Part shown: one piece after another, positions 1 to 6,838 of the stretch
Numbering within the stretch: position 1 is the stretch's first letter
How the letters are laid out: every line of letters starts with the position of its first letter
IMG/VR virus record: IMGVR_UViG_3300022934_002459
Span: 1 to 52,952 of that record
Length of the DNA: 52,952 nt
Strand: one strand, 5' to 3'
Origin: a virus
Made by a program: the position numbers and the translations under genes
The notes under the pieces: generated by a model
Database searches by the model: none
Seen by the model: only the letters and a program-made list of their open reading frames with translations
What the model was told of the DNA's origin: nothing

Positions 1-457
1 TTGGTAATAGCGTGATCATTGAACCACCTATTTCATCTATGATCATCATAAAGTCTGTGCCTCGCACAGCGATGGTTGCACTTGGTGTTCTTATGTTGAC
101 TCTTTGTCTTGAATTCTTTGCTATTTGTCCTGATGCATAACGCACTGCGCCTAGTGTTGCTTTCATACTTAGCGCACCAGTTTTTGTGTTAGGATCGTAG
201 ATAAATTCATCTATGGTCATACGGCTATGTTCAGTAACATCTACTCTAGTGTCATCAACAAAGTCCATACGCATACTACCCTTGCCTGTGATAATCTTAT
301 CGTTCATCTCAAGGTCTAAGCCTACTTCACCGTCATATTTTTCTGATTCACGTTCTACAACACTGCTGCCTTTGTGCTGTGCTATTTCGCCAATGCTTGC
401 GTATACAGGTGTGCTTAATAATAAAGCACTAATCAGACTGCGTAATATCAACGTCAT
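1..457 (-). CDS. FecR-domain periplasmic protein (3' part cut by window edge)
   Basis: The reading frame starts at ATG 457 and runs off the window without a stop, giving about 152 visible residues. It opens with a signal peptide (MTLILRSLISALLLSTPVYA), then a FecR-type domain (about residues 21-85) with the usual pattern of a gly-rich strand, an MNDKIITG turn, a DFVDDTRVDV strand and a TEHSRMTIDEF segment, then a second conserved block ending TIAVRGTDF. FecR-domain proteins are secreted or periplasmic beta-rich proteins. The start overlaps the curlin-like gene's stop by 29 nt, so it belongs to the curli cassette and may be an accessory or sensor of that system. The exact role is unknown. The family assignment is fairly firm, the function is not. 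Confidence 0.8.
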   Translation of the reverse strand, partial: MTLILRSLISALLLSTPVYASIGEIAQHKGSSVVERESEKYDGEVGLDLEMNDKIITGKGSMRMDFVDDTRVDVTEHSRMTIDEFIYDPNTKTGALSMKATLGAVRYASGQIAKNSRQRVNIRTPSATIAVRGTDFMMIIDEIGGSMITLLP

Positions 458-1163
458 GACCATCACCTGAGAATGTAGCATCTACAGTGTTGTCGTTTAC
501 ACCACTTTGTTTAATATAGTAGTTGCTGCCGCCGCCGGTGATGTCTAATGTTACGCTGTGTCCTGTCGTACCATCACCATCTTGATCTATCTCAACTAGC
601 ACACCGCCTTGTCCTGATGTATATGTCGTTGTAGAATCTGATGATGTTGCTGTGCTTAGTGTAGCACTGTTATCAATTGTAACATTTACCACAGCACTTG
701 TTCCATCTACGTCTGTTATCAATACGTTTCCATCGCCATCAATTGTGAAATCTACTTGAGCGGCATCAGCATCTGCTGTTTCGCCAATTTGCAGCACAAA
801 CTCATTACTGTCACCTGTTGTTGTAATATTCAGTGTTACATTTTCACAATTGACACCTGAAGTAGCATCACACTTTAAATCCACTGTGTTGCTGTTGCCT
901 GTAAACTGCCATGTACCTGTATAAGTGTTGCCCTTGATCACAGCATCAATCACGTTGCTATCACCAGTTTGCGTAATACTAAACGTCATATCATCGCCGT
1001 CTAGAGTTACATCTGTTGTTGAATCACCAAACTCATTTCCTGATCCGTCTTGGGTAATATCCAAATCTAGTGTGTCACCAATTTGTGTGATGTAAATCTC
1101 GTTTGCGTATGCTGCACTTGCGAGAACCAATGACAGGATTCCCCCGTATAGTATTGCCCTCAT
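429..1163 (-). CDS. CsgA-like curlin/amyloid subunit
   Basis: 244 residues. A signal peptide (MRAILYGGILSLVLASAAYA) is followed by repeating strand-turn units of the curlin type, such as ITQIGDTLDLDITQDGSGN, FSITQTGDSNVIDA and IKQSGVNDNTVDA, with the Q-x-G-x-x-N spacing of CsgA/CsgB repeats. About eight units are recognisable, some degenerate, and the middle is Thr/Asp-rich. Curlins are secreted through CsgG and polymerise as cross-beta fibres on the cell surface. csgG and csgF lie just upstream on the same strand, so this is the probable cargo. A strong Shine-Dalgarno (GGAGGTG) and a T4-late TATAAATA box precede it. It could instead be a soluble CsgG-dependent adhesin rather than a fibre former. 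Confidence 0.8.
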   Translation of the reverse strand: MRAILYGGILSLVLASAAYANEIYITQIGDTLDLDITQDGSGNEFGDSTTDVTLDGDDMTFSITQTGDSNVIDAVIKGNTYTGTWQFTGNSNTVDLKCDATSGVNCENVTLNITTTGDSNEFVLQIGETADADAAQVDFTIDGDGNVLITDVDGTSAVVNVTIDNSATLSTATSSDSTTTYTSGQGGVLVEIDQDGDGTTGHSVTLDITGGGSNYYIKQSGVNDNTVDATFSGDGHDVDITQSD

Positions 1164-1192
1164 ATTTTTTCACCTCCGGCTTTCGCCATACG

Positions 1193-1200
1193 TATTTATA
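1193..1200 (-). promoter_or_regulatory. T4-late-type promoter (TATAAATA) for the curlin gene
   Basis: The minus strand reads TATAAATAC 30 nt upstream of the curlin start, matching the T4 late -10 element, and no -35 hexamer is evident. It forms one arm of a perfect 10-bp inverted repeat (GTATTTATAA at 1192-1201, TTATAAATAC at 1214-1223) whose other arm is the late-type box of the divergent Fis-like gene. Confidence 0.65.
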
Positions 1201-1214
1201 ACAGATAATTGTTT

Positions 1215-1222
1215 TATAAATA
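1215..1222 (+). promoter_or_regulatory. T4-late-type promoter (TATAAATA) for the Fis-like gene
   Basis: Plus-strand TATAAATA about 46 nt upstream of the ATG at 1268, head-to-head with the curlin-gene box. A further TATAAATA occurs at 1273-1280, inside the first codons, so transcription could also begin there and favour the ATG at 1286. A small palindrome (GTAAATATTTTTAC) sits between box and gene. Confidence 0.5.
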
Positions 1223-1267
1223 CAAAGGTATTTAGTGTAAATATTTTTACAGTAAAGCGAGCATATA

Positions 1268-1540
1268 ATGAATATAAATACAATTATGAAAACATTAGAA
1301 AATGGACAAAAAATACATGAAGAACAACAAGCGTTCTGGGACACGTTTGACGAGATATGGCCCACAGAAGAAAGACATGTTGAAGATAGATGCTTACATG
1401 AAGAAGTTGATGATTTTATAATAGATAAAATTGCCGCAGCACTAAAAGAGTGTAATCATAACAGAACTCATACTGCTGATAAACTTGGAATTAAAAGAGA
1501 AACACTTTTGGCTAAGATGAAGAAGTATTGTTTGGCTTAA
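1268..1540 (+). CDS. Fis-family helix-turn-helix DNA-binding protein
   Basis: 90 residues and the only plus-strand gene in the first 39 kb. The C-terminal third (about residues 50-90) is a Fis/NtrC-type helix-turn-helix: IAAALKECNHNRTHTADKLG followed by IKRETLLAKMKKY, the classic A-L-x(4)-N-R-x(2)-A-A-x-x-L-G-I-x-R-x-T-L-x-x-K pattern. The N-terminal half is acidic and not recognised. The start at 1268 has only a weak ribosome site; ATG 1286 is an alternative. Its 3' end overlaps the csgG 3' end by 29 nt in the convergent direction. Its position between the curlin and csgG genes makes it a candidate regulator of the cassette; that role is inferred. Confidence 0.8.
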   Translation: MNINTIMKTLENGQKIHEEQQAFWDTFDEIWPTEERHVEDRCLHEEVDDFIIDKIAAALKECNHNRTHTADKLGIKRETLLAKMKKYCLA

Positions 1541-2315
1541 ACTTCCACAGGTGTAATGCTTCACCTTGATAAACTAATTCTATTACTGCTGCCTCTATAG
1601 CCGCTCTTACTGCATAGTTTGTTGCTTCATTTACAGTATAACCTGTTTCAATTTCTAGTGCTTCTGTACCTAGATCTAAAAATTTAAAAACATTACCACC
1701 TTGTCTAAAACTTGCTATAGATTTTTGTGCAGCGACACTTACTAGAACACGGCCTGTGCTAACACTTACTAAACGCATAGAAACTGTAACAGTATCAACT
1801 CTGTATTCAGTTGCAGTTCCTACACCTAAATACATAGCACCGTTGCCACCTGTTTCTATATTACTATCATATCCAATAATGCCACCTTCCAATAATATAC
1901 CTGCAAATTTCATTGCTGCTAATGGAGTAGGATTATCTTTTTCGTAGTTCTCTCTAGTATTGCGAATTAGTTGACGTTCTTTAATAACATGATCCATACC
2001 GCCACGCTCTACAACTTCAAACCAACTGCCATCGCCTGCTTGCAGAAGTGCATCTATTACCCATGCTTCTGCACCTTGAGTGACAGCACTGCTTAAATTT
2101 GCTACATTGTCTGCTGGTTTACGCTGTCCTGTTTTATCGTTAAATTCATAAACACCGATTGTCATTTTAGGTCCATTTATAGGTGGCAAGTCATTAAGTT
2201 CTTGCACCATTGGATTTTCTTGGACCACAGGACCTTGTTGTAAACTTTTCGGCAGGTTACCTTTTGCAGCACACCCTGTCAGGATCAAACTTGCTATTAA
2301 TACTAAGTACTTCAA
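1512..2315 (-). CDS. csgG: CsgG-type curli secretion channel lipoprotein
   Basis: 267 residues, close to the usual CsgG size. The N-terminus is a lipoprotein signal with lipobox LTGC (Cys at residue 15). The body carries CsgG-family blocks: IGVYEFNDKTGQRKP, a SSAVTQGAEAWVIDALL helix, WFEVVERGGMDHVIKERQLI, GGIIGYDSNIETGGNGAMYLG, and VSMRLVSVSTGRVLVSV. CsgG forms the nonameric outer-membrane pore that exports curlin subunits. It overlaps csgF by 4 nt (ATGA), so the two are translationally coupled. The product is expected in the outer membrane of the infected host cell. Family assignment is very secure; why a phage carries it is unknown. Confidence 0.95.
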   Translation of the reverse strand: MKYLVLIASLILTGCAAKGNLPKSLQQGPVVQENPMVQELNDLPPINGPKMTIGVYEFNDKTGQRKPADNVANLSSAVTQGAEAWVIDALLQAGDGSWFEVVERGGMDHVIKERQLIRNTRENYEKDNPTPLAAMKFAGILLEGGIIGYDSNIETGGNGAMYLGVGTATEYRVDTVTVSMRLVSVSTGRVLVSVAAQKSIASFRQGGNVFKFLDLGTEALEIETGYTVNEATNYAVRAAIEAAVIELVYQGEALHLWKFKPNNTSSS

Positions 2316-2788
2316 AAATTGAATTCTCCCGGGCCCGGTATTGTGATTTCTGTATAACCGTCAGGGCCATCTACAATAAGCGTAATGCTTCCTGTTGTTT
2401 CGTCCTTTGTCCACGTAATTTCAGCACCTTCTACTTCTGTGGTACCTGAATTAGCACACGCTGGTTGATCTTCTTCACCGCAGGCTGCGAACATATTATC
2501 TACAAGTTGTTTAGAAAGTGTGGCATATATACGTGATTCTAAGTTACGAATAAACTTATTAAGGACTGTGTTTTCAAGTTCACGCTCAATACGTTCCGCT
2601 TCTCGTTTTGCTTCGTCTTCTATGTCTTTTTTTCTATTGAAAGTAAGTTGTTCAAGGCTCAACATGTGAGAACTATAACCTTGTCCGCTGAACGCTGGTG
2701 ATTTAAAACTATGTACTAAATCTGCACCTGTAATACCAGGCTTAGTTAAAAAAAATAAAGATATTATTATTAGTAGAAAGTAACGCAT
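2312..2788 (-). CDS. csgF: CsgF-type curli assembly protein
   Basis: 158 residues with an N-terminal signal peptide (residues 1-20), then the CsgF signature LVHSFKSPAFSGQGYSSHML, corresponding to the segment that plugs into the CsgG pore, followed by a charged helix and a C-terminal beta region. CsgF couples secretion through CsgG to nucleation of curlin at the cell surface. It ends in the 4-nt overlap with csgG, matching the usual pairing of these genes. CsgE is not seen. Two Cys residues near 103 and 110 (ACGEEDQPACA) are an extra feature. Confidence 0.85.
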   Translation of the reverse strand: MRYFLLIIISLFFLTKPGITGADLVHSFKSPAFSGQGYSSHMLSLEQLTFNRKKDIEDEAKREAERIERELENTVLNKFIRNLESRIYATLSKQLVDNMFAACGEEDQPACANSGTTEVEGAEITWTKDETTGSITLIVDGPDGYTEITIPGPGEFNF

Positions 2789-2799
2789 AACATTACTAT

Positions 2800-3771
2800 T
2801 TAGCCTGTGCTGACTTGTATTCCTAAATCACGCATCTGTCTACTCTTAGGATTGTAAACTACACCTTTTGAAGTTTGTTTGACAAAATCATGTAACTGTT
2901 CGCCACTTATAATGTACTGATATTGCGAAACACCTATAATTAGAATGCCATCATGCCCTGCTGCTGCTTTATAATCATCAAACATTGCTTGGTTCCATGC
3001 CATTCTAAATTTATCAGTTCCAAATGTACTTTCTATTTCACTACGTTTGCCGTTAAACCATGCTTGGTTTACTGCTTGTGCAAATTCTGCTGTAGGGAAA
3101 TCTTCAGGCAGGGGCTGGCTTGCTGCAACTACACTAACTGATTTACCTTCGTATGGTGTACCTGCTAGTGCTTGAGCCATAGGCGTAATATCTAGTTTAT
3201 GTCTATCATTATAGATACGTCCGCCTCCGGATGTAAGACTTTTGCCGCCGCCTTTAATTTCAATTTTCTTGTTATCGATAATAAGATCGCCGCCTTCGTT
3301 TTCGCCTACATAGCGGACGTTTTGACTCATTATAGCAAGAGCAGCTTCTGCTGGACCTGCATCACTCTTAGAGAAATTTTGTCTTGTAAGGTTAACGAAA
3401 AGTTTTTCAGGAATTCCGTCTGCAATTGCATCTAGTAAAGGTGCAGGTCCTTTCATACCGGTCGCTGGAATAAGTGCATTAATATTAATAAACTCTTCTC
3501 CATCGTTCCATCTTTCAACAAAATCTTTTACTTCATTAGTTGTACCTAGATCGGGAATAGTTTTTACAAGATATGCAATTTCTTCTGCACCGATATCAGG
3601 ATCTTCATGTGCTTTAATATAGTTTTCGATACGTGAGCCAATTTGTGGTCCCACAATCAACTTGTAAGTTTTGTCAAATAAAGGATCGTCTGCACGTTTT
3701 TTTGATAATGCTCTTATAACTCTATCTTTTTTCTGCTGGTCTGTGACTTCTTTTATTTCTCTATAGCGCAT
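2800..3771 (-). CDS. Putative packaged protein with a nuclease-like EIK motif
   Basis: 323 residues, not matched to a named family. The N-terminus (MRYREIKEV) resembles the short capsid-targeting leader of T4 internal proteins and of several other proteins in this window. Around residues 160-178 the sequence GGDLIIDNKKIEIKGGGKS has the D-x(n)-E-x-K arrangement and preceding hydrophobic strand of PD-(D/E)xK nucleases, with Glu in VGENEGGD as another possible acid. A helical N-terminal half precedes it. A GATAAATA late-type box lies about 20 nt upstream, in keeping with a virion protein. A packaged nuclease is the best guess but is not proven. Confidence 0.6.
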   Translation of the reverse strand: MRYREIKEVTDQQKKDRVIRALSKKRADDPLFDKTYKLIVGPQIGSRIENYIKAHEDPDIGAEEIAYLVKTIPDLGTTNEVKDFVERWNDGEEFININALIPATGMKGPAPLLDAIADGIPEKLFVNLTRQNFSKSDAGPAEAALAIMSQNVRYVGENEGGDLIIDNKKIEIKGGGKSLTSGGGRIYNDRHKLDITPMAQALAGTPYEGKSVSVVAASQPLPEDFPTAEFAQAVNQAWFNGKRSEIESTFGTDKFRMAWNQAMFDDYKAAAGHDGILIIGVSQYQYIISGEQLHDFVKQTSKGVVYNPKSRQMRDLGIQVSTG

Positions 3772-3790
3772 AATAAAACTCCTGATACAA

Positions 3791-3798
3791 TATTTATC
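3791..3798 (-). promoter_or_regulatory. T4-late-type promoter (GATAAATA)
   Basis: GATAAATA on the minus strand, 20 nt upstream of the gene starting at 3771 and overlapping the bilin reductase stop. It sits between short inverted arms (CCTGAT / ATCAGG). Confidence 0.5.
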
Positions 3799-4480
3799 TC
3801 ACATCAGGAAACAACATGTCTTTGCAAAACTTGTCAACGTCTTCTTCAGGTAAGCCAAGTGATTTCATTACAGCAGGAGTGTGTGGATTTTTACGCTGAT
3901 TTTCGCAGTAATGATTTTGAGATGCTAGTACTAAATCTCTGTTTCCGTTTCCTGTAAAATCTCCAATTTCCATCATGTATGCTTCAAGGTTGCTCAATGC
4001 CTTTTTAATAATAGCATCTGCTTCTTCTTCTGTCTTAACGTTACCTGCTGCTAACATTTTATCTGTAAAAATAGCCTGAGCCCATTCTGGTAGTTCTCTT
4101 TGTTTGCTAGGTATAATATCTTCAACACTCATATAATAACCTTCAATCATAGGATGATTAGGATCACTACTTGGCGAAAAATCATGGAACGCTCCTGTCA
4201 TTTTAGTCTTACCTGCAATGACATCAAAGCCATAAATCGGTCCATCATTGTTTAACACAGGAAACACACATACATGCATCATCCAAAGTCCTTTTGACTC
4301 TCTTGCATCTACAACATCAATGTGCGCACGACGAACAGCATCATTAGCCCATACACGATTAATCCAACCATCTCTGTTGAAATATTCTAATCCATCTTCT
4401 TGTATTTCTTTTGCATTGCTGTCAAATATTTCAATAATCCTATTTTGACAGTCAATTAACTTTTCCCAAATCATGCTCAT
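3794..4480 (-). CDS. pcyX: Ferredoxin-dependent bilin reductase (PcyX/PcyA-like)
   Basis: 228 residues, typical length for the family. Recognisable blocks: the central GPIYGFDVIAGKTKMTG strand pair followed by FHDFSP, whose Asp corresponds to the conserved catalytic Asp of these enzymes, an AHIDVVDARESKGLWMMHV strand region, and the C-terminal NHYCENQRKNP...GLPEEDVDKFCKDMLFP helix that closes the family fold. These enzymes reduce biliverdin IXalpha with ferredoxin electrons to phycobilins. The heme oxygenase gene directly upstream (4-nt overlap) would supply biliverdin. Marine viral PcyX enzymes were described as PcyA relatives that make phycoerythrobilin; assignment to PcyX rather than PcyA is by context and recollection, and the product needs assay. 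Confidence 0.85.
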   Translation of the reverse strand: MSMIWEKLIDCQNRIIEIFDSNAKEIQEDGLEYFNRDGWINRVWANDAVRRAHIDVVDARESKGLWMMHVCVFPVLNNDGPIYGFDVIAGKTKMTGAFHDFSPSSDPNHPMIEGYYMSVEDIIPSKQRELPEWAQAIFTDKMLAAGNVKTEEEADAIIKKALSNLEAYMMEIGDFTGNGNRDLVLASQNHYCENQRKNPHTPAVMKSLGLPEEDVDKFCKDMLFPDVR

Positions 4481-5013
4481 TGATCTAACTCCTCAAATAG
4501 TTGCATAGCAAATTCAAAGCATCTATTTGCTTCGTCTGCCATTCCGTCGTGTAAACGTTCTCTTACTGTTTCTTTTAATTTTTCTACATTTGCAAACTGG
4601 TACATGTATCCAGATCCAGGATTGCGTTTTTTAATCATTTGTCCGCCATACATATCTCCAAAATGTCTTACATACAAATGTGCTAGAATTTCATCTTGTT
4701 CTGTCATACTCATAACATATTGAGTGTAGTCAGCAATTACAGGACATAATAAACTAGCATCTCTTTGGATATCATATTCTTCTTCTAGTTCTTCCATGTC
4801 TGCTCTAATGTTTGCTGCTCGTGCGATGCCTTCTATGCCTTCAAGTACATTAAGTTCTTTTGCTTTTGTTTCTAAAACAGAGTATAAACAAAATTGATTG
4901 TAAATGTACTTGTGATACTCGTGTGGTTCCATGCCTTTTAGCAATTTACGAGCATGTTCTGTGCGTTCTGCTTTTTGGTGATTTTCCCAAGTAAGTTCTT
5001 TAAGTTTGGACAA
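4477..5013 (-). CDS. Heme oxygenase
   Basis: 178 residues, at the short end for HO-1-type enzymes. The N-terminal helix WENHQKAERTEHARKLLKG carries the proximal heme-ligating His (H12 in the ENHQKAE segment). The distal-helix signature is HLYVRHFGDMYGGQMI, with the Gly-rich kink required over the heme (canonical Y-x-R-Y-L-G-D-x-S-G-G-Q). Reaction: heme to biliverdin, CO and Fe2+. Biliverdin is the substrate of the bilin reductase encoded immediately downstream with overlapping stop/start. It follows a glycosyltransferase-like gene with a 14-nt overlap. Function is firm from motifs and pairing. Confidence 0.92.
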   Translation of the reverse strand: MSKLKELTWENHQKAERTEHARKLLKGMEPHEYHKYIYNQFCLYSVLETKAKELNVLEGIEGIARAANIRADMEELEEEYDIQRDASLLCPVIADYTQYVMSMTEQDEILAHLYVRHFGDMYGGQMIKKRNPGSGYMYQFANVEKLKETVRERLHDGMADEANRCFEFAMQLFEELDQ

Positions 5014-5944
5014 AGTGCTTTGCTTTCGTTATTGTATTTTTGACCCAGTCAATATGTTGTATTTCTTCTGGAATGTAAGTGTAATTATCTACTAATGATT
5101 TTACAATTTCTCTATTGTGAATTATTTTTTCTTTAGATTCATTGTAAATTACATTTTGCTCCATATCTACCACTGTAGACATTTGTTCTACATACATCTT
5201 ACATCTTGTCTCTAAATCATCTATAGTATCAAAACTATAATCTATATATTCGTCATATAACTCAAAGCCTAAATTTTTTATGTAATTTGTATTATATCCT
5301 ACACAGCCTAGTGTAACAGGAATTTTAAATTGATATGTACCTCTATAGAATTTTTCTGTTACAAAAGGTATAAAATGACTGCTCTCGGTCACAAAGTCCC
5401 AGAAAGAATTTTTATAGGCTTTAGGCAATACTGAATGATCCAAATGATGACTCATCATATCTCTATTGATAGGTAAACCTGTATGATATTTCCAGTCATA
5501 GTTAGCATTTTGAGGCAAGATAAAACTCAATGATACACCAGGCATTTGATGTAGTCCATTCTTTACTATTTCTTCAATCGAAATGCATCTATGTAAATGG
5601 GGTTGACAATTTAAACAAATAATTTTGTTTGAAAACTTTTTTGGCATTTTAATACGTTTTGTGCTGCCATCTAAGAATTGAGATGCGCACCAAAATGTAG
5701 GCCAATATAATAAATTTACGTTATCTTTTAATCCTAATTTTTTTACTCGTTTTGCAACAGTCTCAGATTCAAAACAGCCTAGCACCCAATTAATTTTTAC
5801 ATCATATTGTTTTATTGTTTCTATAAACTTTTTGGGAGCCCACGGCTCCCATTCTTGTGGCCAAAGTAATGTAATTTCTTTTAAGTTGTTCTTTCGGATG
5901 GATTTTACAATAGTTTTAAATTCATTTTCCATATAGAAAATCAT
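5000..5944 (-). CDS. Glycosyltransferase-like protein
   Basis: 314 residues, no signal peptide. The C-terminal half has a block seen in many marine phage glycosyltransferase-like proteins: SSHFIPFVTEKFYRGTYQFK, IPVTLGCVGYNTNYIKNLGF, then ELYDEYIDYSFD, i.e. T-E-K, a sugar-donor-type Pro/Gly loop, and an acidic Asp-Tyr motif. The same architecture recurs in the 321-residue protein at 29498-30463 (TEKTWWPIANRSPF...LGFKTF). The N-terminal half is Rossmann-like with alternating strands. Possible roles are modification of phage DNA, virion or host envelope. Starts by ATGA overlap with clpS. Family is a moderate-confidence guess; substrate is unknown. Confidence 0.5.
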   Translation of the reverse strand: MIFYMENEFKTIVKSIRKNNLKEITLLWPQEWEPWAPKKFIETIKQYDVKINWVLGCFESETVAKRVKKLGLKDNVNLLYWPTFWCASQFLDGSTKRIKMPKKFSNKIICLNCQPHLHRCISIEEIVKNGLHQMPGVSLSFILPQNANYDWKYHTGLPINRDMMSHHLDHSVLPKAYKNSFWDFVTESSHFIPFVTEKFYRGTYQFKIPVTLGCVGYNTNYIKNLGFELYDEYIDYSFDTIDDLETRCKMYVEQMSTVVDMEQNVIYNESKEKIIHNREIVKSLVDNYTYIPEEIQHIDWVKNTITKAKHFVQT

Positions 5945-6258
5945 GAATCTAGTTCTTCTACCCTTACTCTTAAAGGAAAGCCATTTTCTCTAGAAACACC
6001 TGTCGCTTCCAATGCTTTTTGTTCTGCAATCTCAAAACTATAAATTCCTACAATGCCCGATCCTTCTTCATGTATTTGCAGTGTAATATTGTGTGCTTGA
6101 TCTTCTGAATGTTTAAAAACTTCAACAAGCAAACTTACAACAAAGTCCATAGGAGTCTGGTCATCATTTAGAAATACAACTTTGTATTGACCAGGTTCTT
6201 TATATTCGATTTTGATTTTTTCATCAATTTTGATATCTTCTAAAATATTAGTCATCAT
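5941..6258 (-). CDS. clpS: ClpS adaptor (N-degron recognition for ClpAP)
   Basis: 105 residues. An unstructured N-terminal tail is followed by the ClpS core: YKVVFLNDDQTPMDFVVSLL, then a helix, then GSGIVGIYSFEIAEQKALEA and the closing strand FPLRVRVEEL. The NDD-x-T-P-M motif contains the hydrophobic-pocket Asn/Asp/Met residues that bind N-terminal Leu/Phe/Tyr/Trp. ClpS hands N-degron substrates to ClpA of the host ClpAP protease. The AGGAGG ribosome site lies one nucleotide from the first ATG, so the second Met (6255) may be the true start. It sits downstream of hsp20 past a strong hairpin, implying lower expression than hsp20. Confidence 0.93.
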   Translation of the reverse strand: MMTNILEDIKIDEKIKIEYKEPGQYKVVFLNDDQTPMDFVVSLLVEVFKHSEDQAHNITLQIHEEGSGIVGIYSFEIAEQKALEATGVSRENGFPLRVRVEELDS

Positions 6259-6265
6259 ACCTCCT

Positions 6266-6290
6266 AAAATGGGGGGATGTTACTCCCCCC
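6266..6290 (-). terminator. Hairpin terminator/attenuator between hsp20 and clpS
   Basis: Minus-strand GGGGGG-AGTAACAT-CCCCCC followed by ATTTT, just after the hsp20 stop and immediately before the AGGAGG of clpS. It is likely a partial terminator that lowers clpS relative to hsp20, or an mRNA-stabilising hairpin. Confidence 0.65.
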
Positions 6291-6296
6291 AAACCC

Positions 6297-6743
6297 TTAG
6301 CCTTCAATAGTTCCAACTTCACGGATACTAATTTTCTTTGGTTTTTGTGCTTCTGGTACTTCACGTACTAGATGAATATTTAACATTCCTAGTTCTAAAG
6401 TAGCATTAGCAACTTCTACATGCTCTGCAAGTGTAAACTGTCTGCGGAAGTTACGCCCGCCAATTCCTTTATGAAGATAGTTTACTTCCTCATCACCTTT
6501 TGGAGCAGTACCTTCTACAGTCATTACATTCTTTTCTACTGTAATGTCTAAGTTGTCCATACCAAATCCTGCGACTGCAATACTAATCATATATTCGTCT
6601 TCGTTGATTTGTGCAATGTTGTAAGGTGGATACCCGTTTGATTTGCTGTTTGCAAAATCTCGTGTCATTTCATTAAAGATTCTATCAAATCCAATAGTTG
6701 CACGATGTAGATGGGGTAAGTCTAGTGTTGTTAATCTTGTCAT
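6297..6743 (-). CDS. hsp20: Small heat-shock protein, Hsp20/IbpA family
   Basis: 148 residues. The alpha-crystallin domain spans about residues 38-130: PPYNIAQINEDEYMISIAVAG, then NLDITVEKNVMTVEG, the GGRNFRRQFTLAEHVEV block, LELGMLNIHLVREVPEA and a short C-terminal tail with the IXI-like KKISIRE. It is an ATP-independent holdase and a common gene of T4-like marine phages. A strong sigma70-like promoter precedes it and a hairpin follows it, so it can be transcribed on its own, possibly early in infection. Confidence 0.95.
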   Translation of the reverse strand: MTRLTTLDLPHLHRATIGFDRIFNEMTRDFANSKSNGYPPYNIAQINEDEYMISIAVAGFGMDNLDITVEKNVMTVEGTAPKGDEEVNYLHKGIGGRNFRRQFTLAEHVEVANATLELGMLNIHLVREVPEAQKPKKISIREVGTIEG

Positions 6744-6797
6744 TTCATTTCTCCTTATTAAGCAAGATATGTTATGTGCCCTTTTCGGCGCACATTT

Positions 6798-6828
6798 TAT
6801 TTATACATTATTTATAAATTTTTGTCAA
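6798..6828 (-). promoter_or_regulatory. Sigma70-type promoter overlapping late boxes, upstream of hsp20
   Basis: TTGACA (6828-6823), 17-nt spacer, TATAAA (6805-6800). The -10 is also part of TATAAATA (6798-6805), and a second TATAAATA (6809-6816) lies in the spacer, so both host holoenzyme and a T4-late-type sigma could use this site. The hsp20 start is about 55 nt downstream. Confidence 0.8.
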
Positions 6829-6838
6829 GTCCTATCTA

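Noticed and set aside
1075-1365. Minus-strand ORF of 96 codons across the curlin start and Fis gene region
   Set aside because: It is out of frame with the curlin gene, Cys/Ile-rich and without a ribosome site; the curlin and Fis-like frames explain the region.
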